From Paramagnetospirillum caucaseum (GTDB lineage: Bacteria > Pseudomonadota > Alphaproteobacteria > Rhodospirillales > Magnetospirillaceae): a stretch of 64,000 bases of DNA. Location of the stretch: NCBI RefSeq assembly GCF_000342045.1, contig NZ_AONQ01000005.1, forward strand, positions 1 through 64,000, in the 5' to 3' direction. The translations under genes and the position numbers were made by a program. This document shows, in pieces, positions 27,938 through 37,468 of the stretch (position 1 is the stretch's first letter; the number at the start of each line of letters is the position of its first letter). The notes under the pieces were generated by a model that was not told where the DNA came from, ran no database searches, and saw only the letters and a program-made list of their open reading frames with translations.

Positions 27938-30900
27938 TCAATGCCCCTTGAGATTATGGATGTCGATGGTGGCGGCCACGGAATCGCCGCTGGAATTGAC
28001 CGCCCGCAGAAGCGGGCCGAGAATCGGGTCCTTATCGACGACCAGTACCGCCACGGCACCGCTGCCGCCGTCCTGGACGGTGATCTCGCCGACGTAATCG
28101 ATCTCCCGATAGCTCCGGGTGATCGGGACCCGGCTGCCCCCGGCCGAGATCGCCAGGTCGTCGAAACTCTCGGTGATGTCGGGAACATCCAGGGTCAAGG
28201 TGGCCGCCGAAATGATGCCGCAGCGGGAACCGGCATCGACCGAGACGCGGAACAGATAGCGCTGCCGGGTGGCGCCCACCTGACCCGGCCACGACGTCCA
28301 AGGGGCCTGGGCGGTGCCCAGGAACGAATCGGCGGCGAGCGGCAGGAACAACTCGTCTCCGGCGGGGAGAAATAGCGAATCGTCGAGCGGTCGGTATTCG
28401 ATCTGCCAGCCATCCCCGGCAATGGCCGAGACGATGGTCAAGGACCCCGGAGTGTCGAGAGACGCCGGGAGGTAGGAGAACTCGTAGGTCAGCGCCACGT
28501 AGCTGACCGGCAGGAAGGCATCTCCCGCCACCGGCAGGAACAGCGCCGCGCCGTTGGGCAGGAACAGGTCACCGGCATCATCGGCGAGGATGTCACCGCC
28601 CGAGACTGCTCCACCGGTGATCGTCCCGGGCCAGGCCAAGGCCTTGTAATCCACTGTCCGCAGGATGTTGGCGACCGACGGCTCCCCCAAACCGATGGTC
28701 ATCGCCACCATGTCGGCGGACTGGTTGCCGCTGGTATCGACAGCGCGCACCATCACGGTACGGGTGCCGGTCAGGGCGGAAATATCGACGCTGCGGGCGG
28801 TGGTGATCGCGCCGTCGGCCGGGAACCCGGCGCCGGCGGCCCAATTGCGCGACGTGCCGGCGATCTGGCGAACGAGGAATCCCGCCATGTCGGCGGGCGG
28901 GGTCGCCGTGTAGGACCAGCGGGCGAAGGTGCCGTCCCGCCACATGGAGGCGGGAGACGGAGGCGGTTCGGTCTTGCCCACCACCACCAGATCGGCGCTT
29001 TCCACCCAATCGGAGCGCGCCCCGATCACCGTGACGGCCCGCAGGCGCAGACGGTAGGAGACGCCGTCCACCACCGGCGCCAGATAGGCCACCTCGATTC
29101 CGGGCAGCACCGGGTAACAGTCGCGCCACTCGGCGGAAGCGGTCTCCCGGACCTGCACATCCAGATGGTCGAGGCCGATCTGCGGAGGATCGCTCCAGGT
29201 GATCATCAGGCGCGAGACCACGGTGCCGTCGCCCATCAGCAGCAGTTCGTCGGTTCCCGCCGCCACGGCGAGGCCGGTGGGCGGAGAGACGTCCCAGGGC
29301 GGCGGCAGGCTGGTATCGGGGGCAGGGTCGAGGATGGTTTCCTCGCCGTCGGCCCAGTCATAGACCGTCGCCGCCGTCTCCTTGAGGATCAGCCTGACCC
29401 CCAGCAGCGGCACCCCCTCGTTGTCCTGCTGGATTTCGAAGGTCCAATCGACCACGTCGAACGGCTTGTCGATCCAGCCGAAGCGCGCGCGGGTCACCAT
29501 GACCGTGCCCCCGGCCCGCAGGCGCAGCGCCTGGCGCAGGCTGCAGGACACCTCGAGGGTCTGGGCCTGACGCGCCCGCTCCAGCTTGATCTTGGCCAGA
29601 CGCTGGAACATGGAGGGCGAGGTGGTGAAGGGCGCATCGGAATCCGACCACACCACCTCGCCGTAGCGCAGGCGATGGAGTCCGCCGCCCGCATCGGCCA
29701 GGGCGATGGAGAGTCCGGCGAAGGCGTCGTCTCGGCTGGCGGCCAGCTTGATCGTCCCGCCACCCTGGGGAATGGCGAAATAGGTGGTGTCGACCTCCAG
29801 GGGCGACGGCAGGATGCCGGTGGTCCACAGGCGCAGCGCGGTGCCCTCCACCACGCTGCTGGTGGCGGTCAGGGTATCGCCGCCGGCATCGGCCGTGACG
29901 ATCTCGAAATCGCGGCCGTCCTCCACCTCGTAGGTGCCGTTGCGCACCGGCGGGCCGTCGGTGGCCTCCCAGGCATAATCGGGGCTGACATAGACGCCCT
30001 TGACGGCGTTGAAGCTCTCGCGCCGGCTGACCCGGCCGATCAGCTTGACCGGCCCGGTGAAATCGTCGTCGGTCAAGGTGATGGCGGGGGTGCGGTAATA
30101 GCCGGCCAGGATCGACCACATCCCGCCGGTATAGACCACATTGCCGGCGCACGACGTCAGCAGGCGGCCGATGATGTCCTTGGGCGCCTTGTCGCTGTCC
30201 ACCGTGCCGTTGCAGGCATAGCGCCTTTCGCTCCCCACCCGGGCATAGAACCGCAGTTCGGCGCAATGGACGCCGCCACCCGAGCCGGTGGCGTCGATCT
30301 CCAGCGCATGCCAGGCATAGGCGGTGGTGGCGGTGACATCCTCGGCGGCCGGGGCCCAGGGCACCTGCTGGCTCTCCGCGTCGGTGACGGTCTCCTCGCA
30401 GAGGGTCACCCAGGACTCGCCATCCGCCGAGCCAAGCAGGCGCAGGGTGACATCGCCGGTCCAGCCCTGCGACCAGCCTCCCGACGCCGGGGGATAGGCC
30501 ATGACGCGGCCCACGATGCGCGGCTCCTCCCAATGCTTGCCGATCCGGCCGATGGCGGCGGCGGAATGGGCCGAATGGCTCTGCGAGGTCGCGGAGGTCC
30601 CGTCGAAGGCCGCCGTCAGGCCGTCATTGCCGGTCATGTCGCCGAAGACGGCGCCCTCGCCCTGGGGGATCAGCTGGGTGCGGACACAGGCCACGCTCTC
30701 GTCGCAGACATTGGCCGAGGCGTTGATGTCGGCGGCCAGCAGGTCGTAAGCCATGATGCCCAGGCCGACATCGCCGGTGGTCAGGTAATCGCGCAGGCAG
30801 AGGACCGCATTGTCGCTCCAGGCGGTGTTACCGGTCCTGGGGTCATGGACCTTCTTGCCCCGCATCACGCAGGAAATCTGGGGGATGCCCGAGGGGAACA

Positions 30901-31501
30901 TCTTGGAATCGTAGGTGAATTCCACGTAGACCTTGGCCCGGCCATACTGCCGGTGCTCCGAAGTCCACAACCCCGGGCAGGCCGCCTCCAGGGCCGCTTG
31001 CAATCCGGCATCGCCCACGATGGTGCCGTCGCCCGTCCAGTAGCGCGCGAACCCGGCCCAGCGCCCGATGGCGACATGGTCCGCGCCGAAGGCAACCAAC
31101 TCGTCGGCCAGATACAGCTCGAGGAACGAGTCCACCTCATGGCAGGCCATGGTCAGCAGCACATGGGCCTTGTCGTTGCTGGCGCCGGTGGTGTGCAGGA
31201 AGGTGATGGGGCCGGAGACCTTGACCTCACCGTAAAGAGTCCGCCAGACGGTGATAGCCTGGCGCACCATCTGGGTGCGATCCTCGGCGGCATAGGAGAG
31301 CGACGGCATCTCGCCCAGCTTGGGCGTGTCGGTCATGGCCGACATCACCATGGACATCACGCCGGAAAAGGCCGCCGAGCCGATGCCGATGGCTACCGCC
31401 GACAGGGTGGTGGACAGGCCCAGCACCACCGCCCCGGTGGCGGCGGCCATGCCGCCGGCCGCCAGGCCCGAGGCGATGGCGCCGACTGCGACTGCGGGCA
31501 T
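27938..31501 (-). CDS. Large tail-tip / host-specificity protein
   Basis: At 1187 residues this is the largest phage protein in the window. The N-terminal 50 residues are a Gly/Ala-rich hydrophobic stretch, followed by a tail-hub-like region with TPKLGEMPSLSYAAEDRTQMVRQ. Fibronectin-like modules follow near 740-860, and four short repeats of the type LFLPAGDELFLP / LFLPNGAALFLP lie near 955-1065. Position after the DUF2163 and NlpC-like genes and before the tail fibre fits the central tail-tip protein analogous to lambda gpJ. It should form the baseplate tip that contacts the host. Confidence 0.8.
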   Translation of the reverse strand: MPAVAVGAIASGLAAGGMAAATGAVVLGLSTTLSAVAIGIGSAAFSGVMSMVMSAMTDTPKLGEMPSLSYAAEDRTQMVRQAITVWRTLYGEVKVSGPITFLHTTGASNDKAHVLLTMACHEVDSFLELYLADELVAFGADHVAIGRWAGFARYWTGDGTIVGDAGLQAALEAACPGLWTSEHRQYGRAKVYVEFTYDSKMFPSGIPQISCVMRGKKVHDPRTGNTAWSDNAVLCLRDYLTTGDVGLGIMAYDLLAADINASANVCDESVACVRTQLIPQGEGAVFGDMTGNDGLTAAFDGTSATSQSHSAHSAAAIGRIGKHWEEPRIVGRVMAYPPASGGWSQGWTGDVTLRLLGSADGESWVTLCEETVTDAESQQVPWAPAAEDVTATTAYAWHALEIDATGSGGGVHCAELRFYARVGSERRYACNGTVDSDKAPKDIIGRLLTSCAGNVVYTGGMWSILAGYYRTPAITLTDDDFTGPVKLIGRVSRRESFNAVKGVYVSPDYAWEATDGPPVRNGTYEVEDGRDFEIVTADAGGDTLTATSSVVEGTALRLWTTGILPSPLEVDTTYFAIPQGGGTIKLAASRDDAFAGLSIALADAGGGLHRLRYGEVVWSDSDAPFTTSPSMFQRLAKIKLERARQAQTLEVSCSLRQALRLRAGGTVMVTRARFGWIDKPFDVVDWTFEIQQDNEGVPLLGVRLILKETAATVYDWADGEETILDPAPDTSLPPPWDVSPPTGLAVAAGTDELLLMGDGTVVSRLMITWSDPPQIGLDHLDVQVRETASAEWRDCYPVLPGIEVAYLAPVVDGVSYRLRLRAVTVIGARSDWVESADLVVVGKTEPPPSPASMWRDGTFARWSYTATPPADMAGFLVRQIAGTSRNWAAGAGFPADGAITTARSVDISALTGTRTVMVRAVDTSGNQSADMVAMTIGLGEPSVANILRTVDYKALAWPGTITGGAVSGGDILADDAGDLFLPNGAALFLPVAGDAFLPVSYVALTYEFSYLPASLDTPGSLTIVSAIAGDGWQIEYRPLDDSLFLPAGDELFLPLAADSFLGTAQAPWTSWPGQVGATRQRYLFRVSVDAGSRCGIISAATLTLDVPDITESFDDLAISAGGSRVPITRSYREIDYVGEITVQDGGSGAVAVLVVDKDPILGPLLRAVNSSGDSVAATIDIHNLKGH

Positions 31502-31502
31502 G

Positions 31503-31934
31503 TCAGACCTTCCAGGCGCGGGTGGCGGCGCTCATGGGCAAGAATCCCAGGCCGTGGGGACGGGTGACACTGACCAGATGGGCGCCGAGGCAGATGCCCA
31601 TGGCCGGACCCTCGGGGGTATCGAACAGCACCACGTCGCCGCGCCCGGCCAGGGCCAGGGGGATTTCCGGTGCGCCGCATTCGGCGGCGATCCGGGCCAC
31701 CGCCTCGGGCACGTCGCCGCCGGCGAAGCGCCGCAACGCCACATAGGCGCCACGCTCACAGCGGTAGCGGCCACGGAACCAGGCATAGACGTCGGTGCCG
31801 GTGATGGCCTGGACTACGCCGGAGGAAAACAGGCAGCAATGGCTTTGCCCCGGCCCATAGCCGAAGGGCACGGCCCGCGCCGCCGCGATGGCCGCGTCCA
31901 GGCGGACGGGCCAGTCTTGGAATCTGGTCAACAT
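31503..31934 (-). CDS. NlpC/P60-like (DUF6950-type) tail-tip hydrolase
   Basis: The 143-residue protein has a possible Cys-His papain-like site, with GYGPGQSHCCLFSSGVV near the N-terminus and GICLGAHLVSV near the C-terminus. This matches small cell-wall peptidase-like proteins that sit between DUF2163 and the tail-tip protein in siphophages and gene transfer agents. It may open the peptidoglycan during DNA entry. It is spaced one to two bases from both neighbours. Confidence 0.7.
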   Translation of the reverse strand: MLTRFQDWPVRLDAAIAAARAVPFGYGPGQSHCCLFSSGVVQAITGTDVYAWFRGRYRCERGAYVALRRFAGGDVPEAVARIAAECGAPEIPLALAGRGDVVLFDTPEGPAMGICLGAHLVSVTRPHGLGFLPMSAATRAWKV

Positions 31935-31936
31935 GG

Positions 31937-32518
31937 TCAGGCCCGCCCGAACTTGAATTCCTTGGATTGCAGCCCGGCGACGTAGTCGAACCCCTTGTCG
32001 CCGGGATAGTCGATATGCTGGTCCTCCGGCGTGTAGCGCCGCACCCGCGGCCGCTCCAGGTCGATCAGGCGGCTTTCCACGGTGACCGAGACGGTGCAGG
32101 TCTCGCCGCCGTCCTCGATGCTCGGCACATCGGTCAGGCCGGAAAACAGCAGGAGGGGATCGGCCAGCAGGTCGCCGTCGCCGGCCAGCAGGCCCAGCCA
32201 GACTCTGGCCGGCAGGCCCTGGCGGGTCTCGGCCAGGGCGGTGGCGATCATGTCGGTGGGAATCCCCGACAGCGACAGGGTGATGCCCCGGGCCGCCACC
32301 TCGGTGGTTTCGGCCATGGGCGAGATGCCGCCCAGCAGGCCGGACCCCAGGAATATCCGGGGAGACCCGTCGGCGTTGACGCCCCATTCGAGATCGCCAT
32401 GGCCCGACCACAGCAGTACGTCGCCGGAGACGCAGGTCACCTGGGCCAGGAAAATGGGGTGGACGGTATCGGCGGCGGCGGCCGAGGCCATGCCGCCCGA
32501 CATGCTGCGCTCGGTCAT
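31937..32518 (-). CDS. DUF2163-type baseplate/tail-tip protein
   Basis: The 193-residue protein contains features of the GTA-type distal tail family DUF2163: an N-terminal PIFLAQVTCVSGDVLLWSGHGD, a middle AETTEVAARGITLSLSGIP, and a C-terminal RRYTPEDQHIDYPGDKGFDYV. In Rhodobacter GTA this protein belongs to the megatron/hub assembly. The gene overlaps the DUF2460-like gene upstream by four bases. Confidence 0.78.
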   Translation of the reverse strand: MTERSMSGGMASAAAADTVHPIFLAQVTCVSGDVLLWSGHGDLEWGVNADGSPRIFLGSGLLGGISPMAETTEVAARGITLSLSGIPTDMIATALAETRQGLPARVWLGLLAGDGDLLADPLLLFSGLTDVPSIEDGGETCTVSVTVESRLIDLERPRVRRYTPEDQHIDYPGDKGFDYVAGLQSKEFKFGRA

Positions 32519-33132
32519 AGGACCTCCATCGCCTCGAAGGACATGCCGTAGGCCGAAACGTCGGAATCCCAGGGCATGGTGTTGGAGGACATGCGAAACA
32601 CCCCGACCGTCTCGCGGGTCACCACCGCCGCGGCGTCGGAATAGGCCGCGCGCAGGCGCGGCCAGACGGCGCCGGTGATCCGGCCGTCGCCATCGGCGGC
32701 GCCGTCGAACAGCCATTTGTGCAGGCGGGCGGAAGCGCCGCTGCCCAATTGCAGGTAATCGCCGGCCGCCAGGGTGGCGCCCGGCGCCAGACCGGCCATG
32801 GACAGGTCCTGGGCGCGGGCGGCATGGGCACCGTCCAGCACGATGCCGGCGGCGGCGATACTGCCCTGGGGCGCGGCGCCGTCGGGATCGCCGAGCAGGA
32901 AGGTCCCCTCGCGGCCGTTGAGCGCCAGGCGCCAGGCGATCCACACCTCGGCCCTGGCCCGGTTCATGGGCGGCAGGGTTACCGCGATGGCCCAGGCCTG
33001 CCCCTGGTGGGGCTGGGCCTGCTGCGCGAAGGTGAAGGGGGATTCCGACACGGCGACGGCGGCGCGGGGCCTCCAGCCATGGGTCTTGAAACCGGTCACC
33101 CGGGGCAGGGCAAGGGGATAGGAGATGGTCAT
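32515..33132 (-). CDS. DUF2460-like distal tail protein
   Basis: The 205-residue protein resembles the distal-tail protein family found just after the tape measure in GTA-like phages. It starts MTISYPLALPRVTGFKTHGW, has EVWIAWRLALNGREGTFLLG, and ends with an Ala/Phe-rich segment. It should form the ring linking tail tube and tip. Its ATG overlaps the tape-measure stop (ATGA), the usual coupling in this operon. Confidence 0.7.
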   Translation of the reverse strand: MTISYPLALPRVTGFKTHGWRPRAAVAVSESPFTFAQQAQPHQGQAWAIAVTLPPMNRARAEVWIAWRLALNGREGTFLLGDPDGAAPQGSIAAAGIVLDGAHAARAQDLSMAGLAPGATLAAGDYLQLGSGASARLHKWLFDGAADGDGRITGAVWPRLRAAYSDAAAVVTRETVGVFRMSSNTMPWDSDVSAYGMSFEAMEVL

Positions 33133-35426
33133 CAGCGGCCCCCCAGGGCACGAGCGACGGCGCCGCCGCGCTGGCGGGCGTCGGTGACGGCATTGATGGC
33201 GCGGCGCTCGACGGTGGCATTGAGCATGGTGATCCGCTGCTCCAGCCGGGCGAGGCCTTCGCGGTCGGCGCCACGGGCGTCGATGACGAAATGGTTGCTG
33301 ACCACCGCCCCCGCCCGGTTGCTGGAGGCGGCGGTGATCTCGGGCAAGGCGGGGGGATTGATGGACGGCCAATCGCCTGCCGCCAGCCGGGCGGAAATGT
33401 CGGCGGGAAAGATCTGGGTGCCGCCGGGAATCTTCATCAGTTCCGGCCCCTTCTCGCCCACCAGCGCCCAGCCCGCCGGAGACGACGGGGTGCCGGAGGC
33501 GAAGGCCCCGGCGAAGGCCTCCATCATTCCGGGCGAGGCGGCGATGCCGGCATTGGCCGCCGCCAGTTGGGAGGCGCCGGAGCCGAACAGCAGATTGGCG
33601 AGGCCGCCCAGGGTGGGCAGCGCCCCGCCGCCAAGCCCCATCAGGTTCTTGAGGGGGTTGACGGCGGCCAGCTTGAAGAATTCCTGGTACAGTTCGGAGA
33701 CCACCGCCTTGCCGATATTGCGCAAGCTTGCGAAGGCGTCGTTGCCCTCCATGGCCATCTGGGTGGCGGCGCTTCCGATGCGGGAAAAGGCCTGATCGCC
33801 GAAGGCGCCCAACTCCTGGACCATATTGCGATAGGCCTGGGTCTGGGTCTGGGCCTCGACCAGGGCGGCGGCATTGGCCCGGATGCGCTCCATCTCGGAC
33901 TCGCTCAAGACGATGCCGGCACGCCGCGCCTCGTTGACCGCGTCCATCACCAGCTTGGTACGGGCGTAGGAATCCTCGCCATCGCCCAGGGCCGCCTGCA
34001 ACTGGCGGGCGGCGACCACCTCGCCCTCCATCTTGTCGATGACCTTGTCGCGGGCCTCGGTCTGCTTCAGGGCCCGGTCCCAGGCATCGGCCTCCGACTG
34101 ATTGAGGCGGTCCTGGGCGGCGCGCCGCGCCTCCTCGGCCGATTTCAGTTCGTGGGTGCGGCGCGCGGCATTGGCCAGGGCCATTTCCTGGGCCGACAGG
34201 CCGCCGGTCACCCTCCCCGAGGCATCCACCACCAAATCGCTGGTGTCCACCCCGGCCTGGACCAGGGCGGAATAAACCGCCACCTGGGCGGCGGTGCGTC
34301 CCAATGCGGCGGCCTGCTCGTCGAGCGCCAGGGTCGCCTTGTCCAGGCCCTCGGCGTATTTTTCCGCCTCGGAGGTCTGGGCGGCCAGGGCACCCTTGCC
34401 TTCAGGATTGGCGATTCCGGGGGCGGCGTCCTTGGCGAAAGGCTGGGCGGCCGCGCGAGTAGCCACCAGCGCCTGGAGGCGGGCCAGTTCGGCACGCTGG
34501 CGCTTCACGTCGGTTTCCGCCGAGGCGACGGCACCAGCCTTGCCCCGCGATCCGAACATCCAGGCGGAACGATTTCTGACCGCCTCCAGGGCGCGTTCAG
34601 CGTCGGCCACCCGGGTGATCTGGTCGGCGATCTCCTCTTCCATTGTCGAGCCGCCGGAACCACGGCGATAGGCGTCGAGGACAGCGGTAATGCCCGGTGC
34701 CAGCTTGGCCATAAAGGTCTGCGCCGCCTTGGCCGCCGCCTTCTCCATAGCGGCGATCTTGTCGGCGGCCTCGTCGGCAGTGGCGATCAGGCCATCGCTC
34801 AGGACAGCCTTCACATGTTCGGCATTGGCCGCCATGCGGTCGAGGCCCGAGGCGCCGTCCTTGAGCAGGGGAATCAGTTTCTGCGCCGACTTGCCGAAGA
34901 TATCCTTCAGACGAGCGGCAGCCACCGCCTTGTCGCCGGTCTGGGCATAGGCCTCGGCGATATCCTTGAGCACCGCCTCGGTCGATCGGGTCTTGCCCGC
35001 CGCGTCCAGGATGCTGACGCCTAGGGCGTCAAAGGACGCGATGGCCTGATCATTGCCGTCGGCGGCCTCGCCGATCCTGGCGGTCAGCTTGGTCAGGAGG
35101 CCGTGCAGGTCCTCGGTCTTGACGCCGGCGGTGGCGGCGCCATATTCGAGTTCCTGCAGGGCGCGGGTGCCGATCCCGATCTGGTCGGCCAACTCGCCGA
35201 TACCGCCCGCCGCATCCAGGGCCGACCGGCCAATGGAGATCAGGCCGCCGCCGGCCAAACCGGCCAGACCGCCCTTGATGAGTCCCAACGCTGACCCGAC
35301 CCCCCCCAGGGCCTTTTCCGCCACGGAGGCATGCCGTCCGATCTCGGACGACATTTTCGCCAGTTCGGCGCGCAGCGCGGCCGTATCGGCGGCGATGTGG
35401 ACCTTGACCTCGGGGGAAGCGGCCAT
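33132..35426 (-). CDS. Tail tape measure protein
   Basis: The 764-residue protein is rich in Ala/Glu/Lys helices with a glycine-rich hydrophobic patch near 45-70. Its C-terminal block contains MVQELGAFGDQAFSRIGSAA and VSELYQEFFKLAAVNPLKNL, which resembles the lambda tape-measure C-terminal domain. Tape measures set tail length and pass through the tube during DNA injection. Position downstream of the tail chaperones and upstream of the distal tail genes agrees. The size predicts a tail of moderate length. Confidence 0.88.
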   Translation of the reverse strand: MAASPEVKVHIAADTAALRAELAKMSSEIGRHASVAEKALGGVGSALGLIKGGLAGLAGGGLISIGRSALDAAGGIGELADQIGIGTRALQELEYGAATAGVKTEDLHGLLTKLTARIGEAADGNDQAIASFDALGVSILDAAGKTRSTEAVLKDIAEAYAQTGDKAVAAARLKDIFGKSAQKLIPLLKDGASGLDRMAANAEHVKAVLSDGLIATADEAADKIAAMEKAAAKAAQTFMAKLAPGITAVLDAYRRGSGGSTMEEEIADQITRVADAERALEAVRNRSAWMFGSRGKAGAVASAETDVKRQRAELARLQALVATRAAAQPFAKDAAPGIANPEGKGALAAQTSEAEKYAEGLDKATLALDEQAAALGRTAAQVAVYSALVQAGVDTSDLVVDASGRVTGGLSAQEMALANAARRTHELKSAEEARRAAQDRLNQSEADAWDRALKQTEARDKVIDKMEGEVVAARQLQAALGDGEDSYARTKLVMDAVNEARRAGIVLSESEMERIRANAAALVEAQTQTQAYRNMVQELGAFGDQAFSRIGSAATQMAMEGNDAFASLRNIGKAVVSELYQEFFKLAAVNPLKNLMGLGGGALPTLGGLANLLFGSGASQLAAANAGIAASPGMMEAFAGAFASGTPSSPAGWALVGEKGPELMKIPGGTQIFPADISARLAAGDWPSINPPALPEITAASSNRAGAVVSNHFVIDARGADREGLARLEQRITMLNATVERRAINAVTDARQRGGAVARALGGR

Positions 35427-35453
35427 GTCGAAAAGTTCCTTGCAAAGACGCGT

Positions 35454-35679
35454 CTACGATTCCACCGCCGCCCTGACCTGATCGGCCCAGGCCTGGAAGC
35501 GGTTTTCCTGCTCGTCCCGGGCCGCCTTGGGATCGTTGGCGCGGCGCCATCCGGAGATGGCGGCATAGGTCTCGTGGGGGGTGGAGGCCCAGAATACGTC
35601 TGGGCTCCACCCCAGCACGCCGGAGGCGATGCCGAGCAGGCGGCGCAGCGGCGGACCGTCCGCTACGACGCCTTGCCTT
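35454..35679 (-). CDS. Second tail assembly chaperone part, made by probable -1 frameshift
   Basis: A coding segment of about 70 residues contains LGIASGVLGWSPDVFWASTP and SGWRRANDP, the hallmark of the small GTA-type tail chaperone (rcc01693-like). It has no ATG, GTG or TTG start anywhere between its domain and the upstream overlap. It lies in the -1 frame relative to the preceding chaperone gene and overlaps its end. A G5 run at 35680-35684 just before the upstream stop offers a slip site. The product is probably a fusion with the upstream chaperone, as in lambda G/GT. A rare CTG start is the alternative. Confidence 0.6.
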
Positions 35680-36010
35680 CCCCCGATTGGGTCGTCTCCT
35701 CGCCGCCGGTCACCGCGTTGGTGACGAAGGCCAGCACCGCCGGGTAGACGGCGTTGACGCCGGTCTCGAGAATTTGGGCCAGCGCCGCCTGGGGCGTCAT
35801 CTTGGCGCCGGCGGCGGTGGCGCCGGCGGCGATGACCACCGACAGGTCGATGGATGAGATGTGGCGGGACGCCAGCTTGTGGGCCAGATTGTAGAGGCCC
35901 AGGCCGCAGGCCTGCTCGATGGCGGCGATGGAGTCCCAGGTGGGCCGCAGGGTGACGACGCCGCCCTTCAGCGGCACCTCCACCTCGCCGCGATGCGGAT
36001 TTCCGCCCAT
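35663..36010 (-). CDS. Tail assembly chaperone (GTA-type)
   Basis: The 115-residue protein begins MGGNPHRGEVEVPLKGGVVT and continues with LRPTWDSIAAIEQACGLGLY, the signature of the GTA tail assembly chaperone family (Phage_TAC_11-like). Such proteins coat the tape measure during tail assembly. Its end overlaps the second chaperone segment in the -1 frame near a G5 run. It starts with an ATGA overlap to the tail tube gene. Confidence 0.8.
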   Translation of the reverse strand: MGGNPHRGEVEVPLKGGVVTLRPTWDSIAAIEQACGLGLYNLAHKLASRHISSIDLSVVIAAGATAAGAKMTPQAALAQILETGVNAVYPAVLAFVTNAVTGGEETTQSGEGKAS

Positions 36011-36699
36011 CAGATCACCGCCTCGGCATAGACCGGACGGGCCGCCACAGACATGGTGAAGTCGTAGCCGTTGACGGAATTGTCATCGCCGCCGCCCGAC
36101 TGGTTGGTGAGCGAGAACGGGCCGTAATAGCTGTCGCCCAGGGTATTGAGCACCAGACGGGCGTTGATGGTGTCGCCCGAATCCATGGCGTCGGACAGGG
36201 CGGTCCAGCCGCCATGGGCACCGTCGCCGGTGAACAGGATCTGGCCCGAGACCGAGACGGTCATCTTGGTGGTGCCGGGCAGCGACGAGCCCCAATTGCC
36301 CGAGGTCTTGTCCGAGGTGTCGATCTCGGAAGCCTGCTTCTGGTAGGTGGTGTTCTTCTGGCCGAGCAGGGCGGTGAAATGCTGGTAGGTGACGGTGACG
36401 GTGTCGCCCGCAATCTCGCTGGCCAGGGTGACGTCGGCGCGGGTGTCGGGATCGATGGGGTTGACCAGGGTCAGCGAGCCGGCGGCGGCGGTCTTGACCA
36501 CCGCGACGAAATCACCGTTGTCGGTGAAGCCCGCGACGGTGACCAGATCGCCCTTGGCGATCGCGGTGAAATGGCTGCCGGAATCGGCGAGCGTGATGGT
36601 GGCGCCCGACACGGTGAGCGAGATGGTGGTGTAGGACGTCAGCACCGTTTCGGCGCCGCCGATATAGAGCAGGCAGTTTTTCGCGGTTTCCTTGGCCAT
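36010..36699 (-). CDS. Major tail tube protein
   Basis: The 229-residue beta-rich protein starts MAKETAKNCLLYIGGAETVL and contains Thr/Val/Ser-rich strands and TSDKTSGNWGSSLPGTTKMT, typical of phage major tail tube proteins. An Ig-like surface insertion near 20-90 (SGATITLADSGSHF, KGDLVTVAGFTDNG) seems to interrupt the core domain. Position directly before the tail chaperones supports this. It polymerises to form the non-contractile tail tube. Confidence 0.82.
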   Translation of the reverse strand: MAKETAKNCLLYIGGAETVLTSYTTISLTVSGATITLADSGSHFTAIAKGDLVTVAGFTDNGDFVAVVKTAAAGSLTLVNPIDPDTRADVTLASEIAGDTVTVTYQHFTALLGQKNTTYQKQASEIDTSDKTSGNWGSSLPGTTKMTVSVSGQILFTGDGAHGGWTALSDAMDSGDTINARLVLNTLGDSYYGPFSLTNQSGGGDDNSVNGYDFTMSVAARPVYAEAVI

Positions 36700-36711
36700 T
36701 GCGGCGCTCTC

Positions 36712-37170
36712 CTAGTTGGCGACCATGTCGGGCGATCCCTCGATGGTCAGGACGGTGACGGTAAAGGTCAGGCGGATCAGGCCGATCTTGGGGTCGATGG
36801 CGCGGCCGTGCTCGTCCTCGGCCAGCAGGCCGATGCTGGTGCGGTCCAGCACCAGACCGACGGCCAGGCCGCCCAGGGACCAGTCGGCGAACAGGGCGGT
36901 CTCCACCTCCGAGGCGATGAGGTCCAGCTTGTCGTCCAGCTCGGCAGCCTGGGCGGCGTGGCCCTCGACCACCAGTTCGATGTCGCGCTGCTGGCCGCCC
37001 TGCTTGTCGGTGGTGCGGCAGGATTCCGAGGTGGTGTAGACGCACAGCGCCGGCATCTCGGCCGGCTTGATGCGGGCATCGCGCGAGGCGAAGACGCGCG
37101 ACGACGTGGTGGCGAGGCCGGTCAGGGCGGTGACCACCGCCCCCCGGACCTGCTGGCGGACATGGGCCAT
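36712..37170 (-). CDS. Tail completion / tail terminator protein
   Basis: The 152-residue protein begins MAHVRQQVRGAVVTALTGLA and has a DUF3168/gpU-like composition with a helix-strand pattern ending in LIRLTFTVTVLTIEGSPDMV. Genes of this size between head-tail joining genes and the tube gene normally encode the tail terminator. I chose the start at 37170; the longer frame upstream is not supported. Specific family assignment is tentative. Confidence 0.65.
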   Translation of the reverse strand: MAHVRQQVRGAVVTALTGLATTSSRVFASRDARIKPAEMPALCVYTTSESCRTTDKQGGQQRDIELVVEGHAAQAAELDDKLDLIASEVETALFADWSLGGLAVGLVLDRTSIGLLAEDEHGRAIDPKIGLIRLTFTVTVLTIEGSPDMVAN

Positions 37171-37172
37171 GA

Positions 37173-37466
37173 TCACCCCGCCCGGGATAGGGTGATGACC
37201 ACGAATCCGGTACCATCGGGGGCGATGTCGGCGACGGTATAATCCACCGCCTCGATGGGACCGACGGCATCGCCGGGCTCCAGGTCGGCGACATCCTCGG
37301 CGGCGCACAGCAGGCGGACGGGCACCACTCCGCCCGCCGCCTGGCCATCGCCCAGGGACAAGGGCACGGCCTCGATCAGGCAGGCGATGGTCGCGCCCGC
37401 CACCGCCGCCCCATCGGGCAGCAGCGAGCGGCGGTCATCGACGGTTTCCCAGGACGGCGCCGGCAT
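37173..37466 (-). CDS. Small head-tail joining protein
   Basis: The 97-residue protein has a beta-rich core (GATIACLIEAVPLSLGDGQA, FVVITLSRAG) and lies between the capsid genes and the tail terminator, where head-tail connectors are found. No diagnostic motif can be named. It is spaced two bases from both neighbouring genes, consistent with one translation-coupled morphogenesis operon. Confidence 0.6.
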   Translation of the reverse strand: MPAPSWETVDDRRSLLPDGAAVAGATIACLIEAVPLSLGDGQAAGGVVPVRLLCAAEDVADLEPGDAVGPIEAVDYTVADIAPDGTGFVVITLSRAG

Positions 37467-37468
37467 GG

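Noticed and set aside
29165-31567. An 800-residue plus-strand frame across the tail-tip gene
   Set aside because: It is the antisense shadow of the tail-tip gene in high-GC DNA, with no ribosome binding site and no domain.
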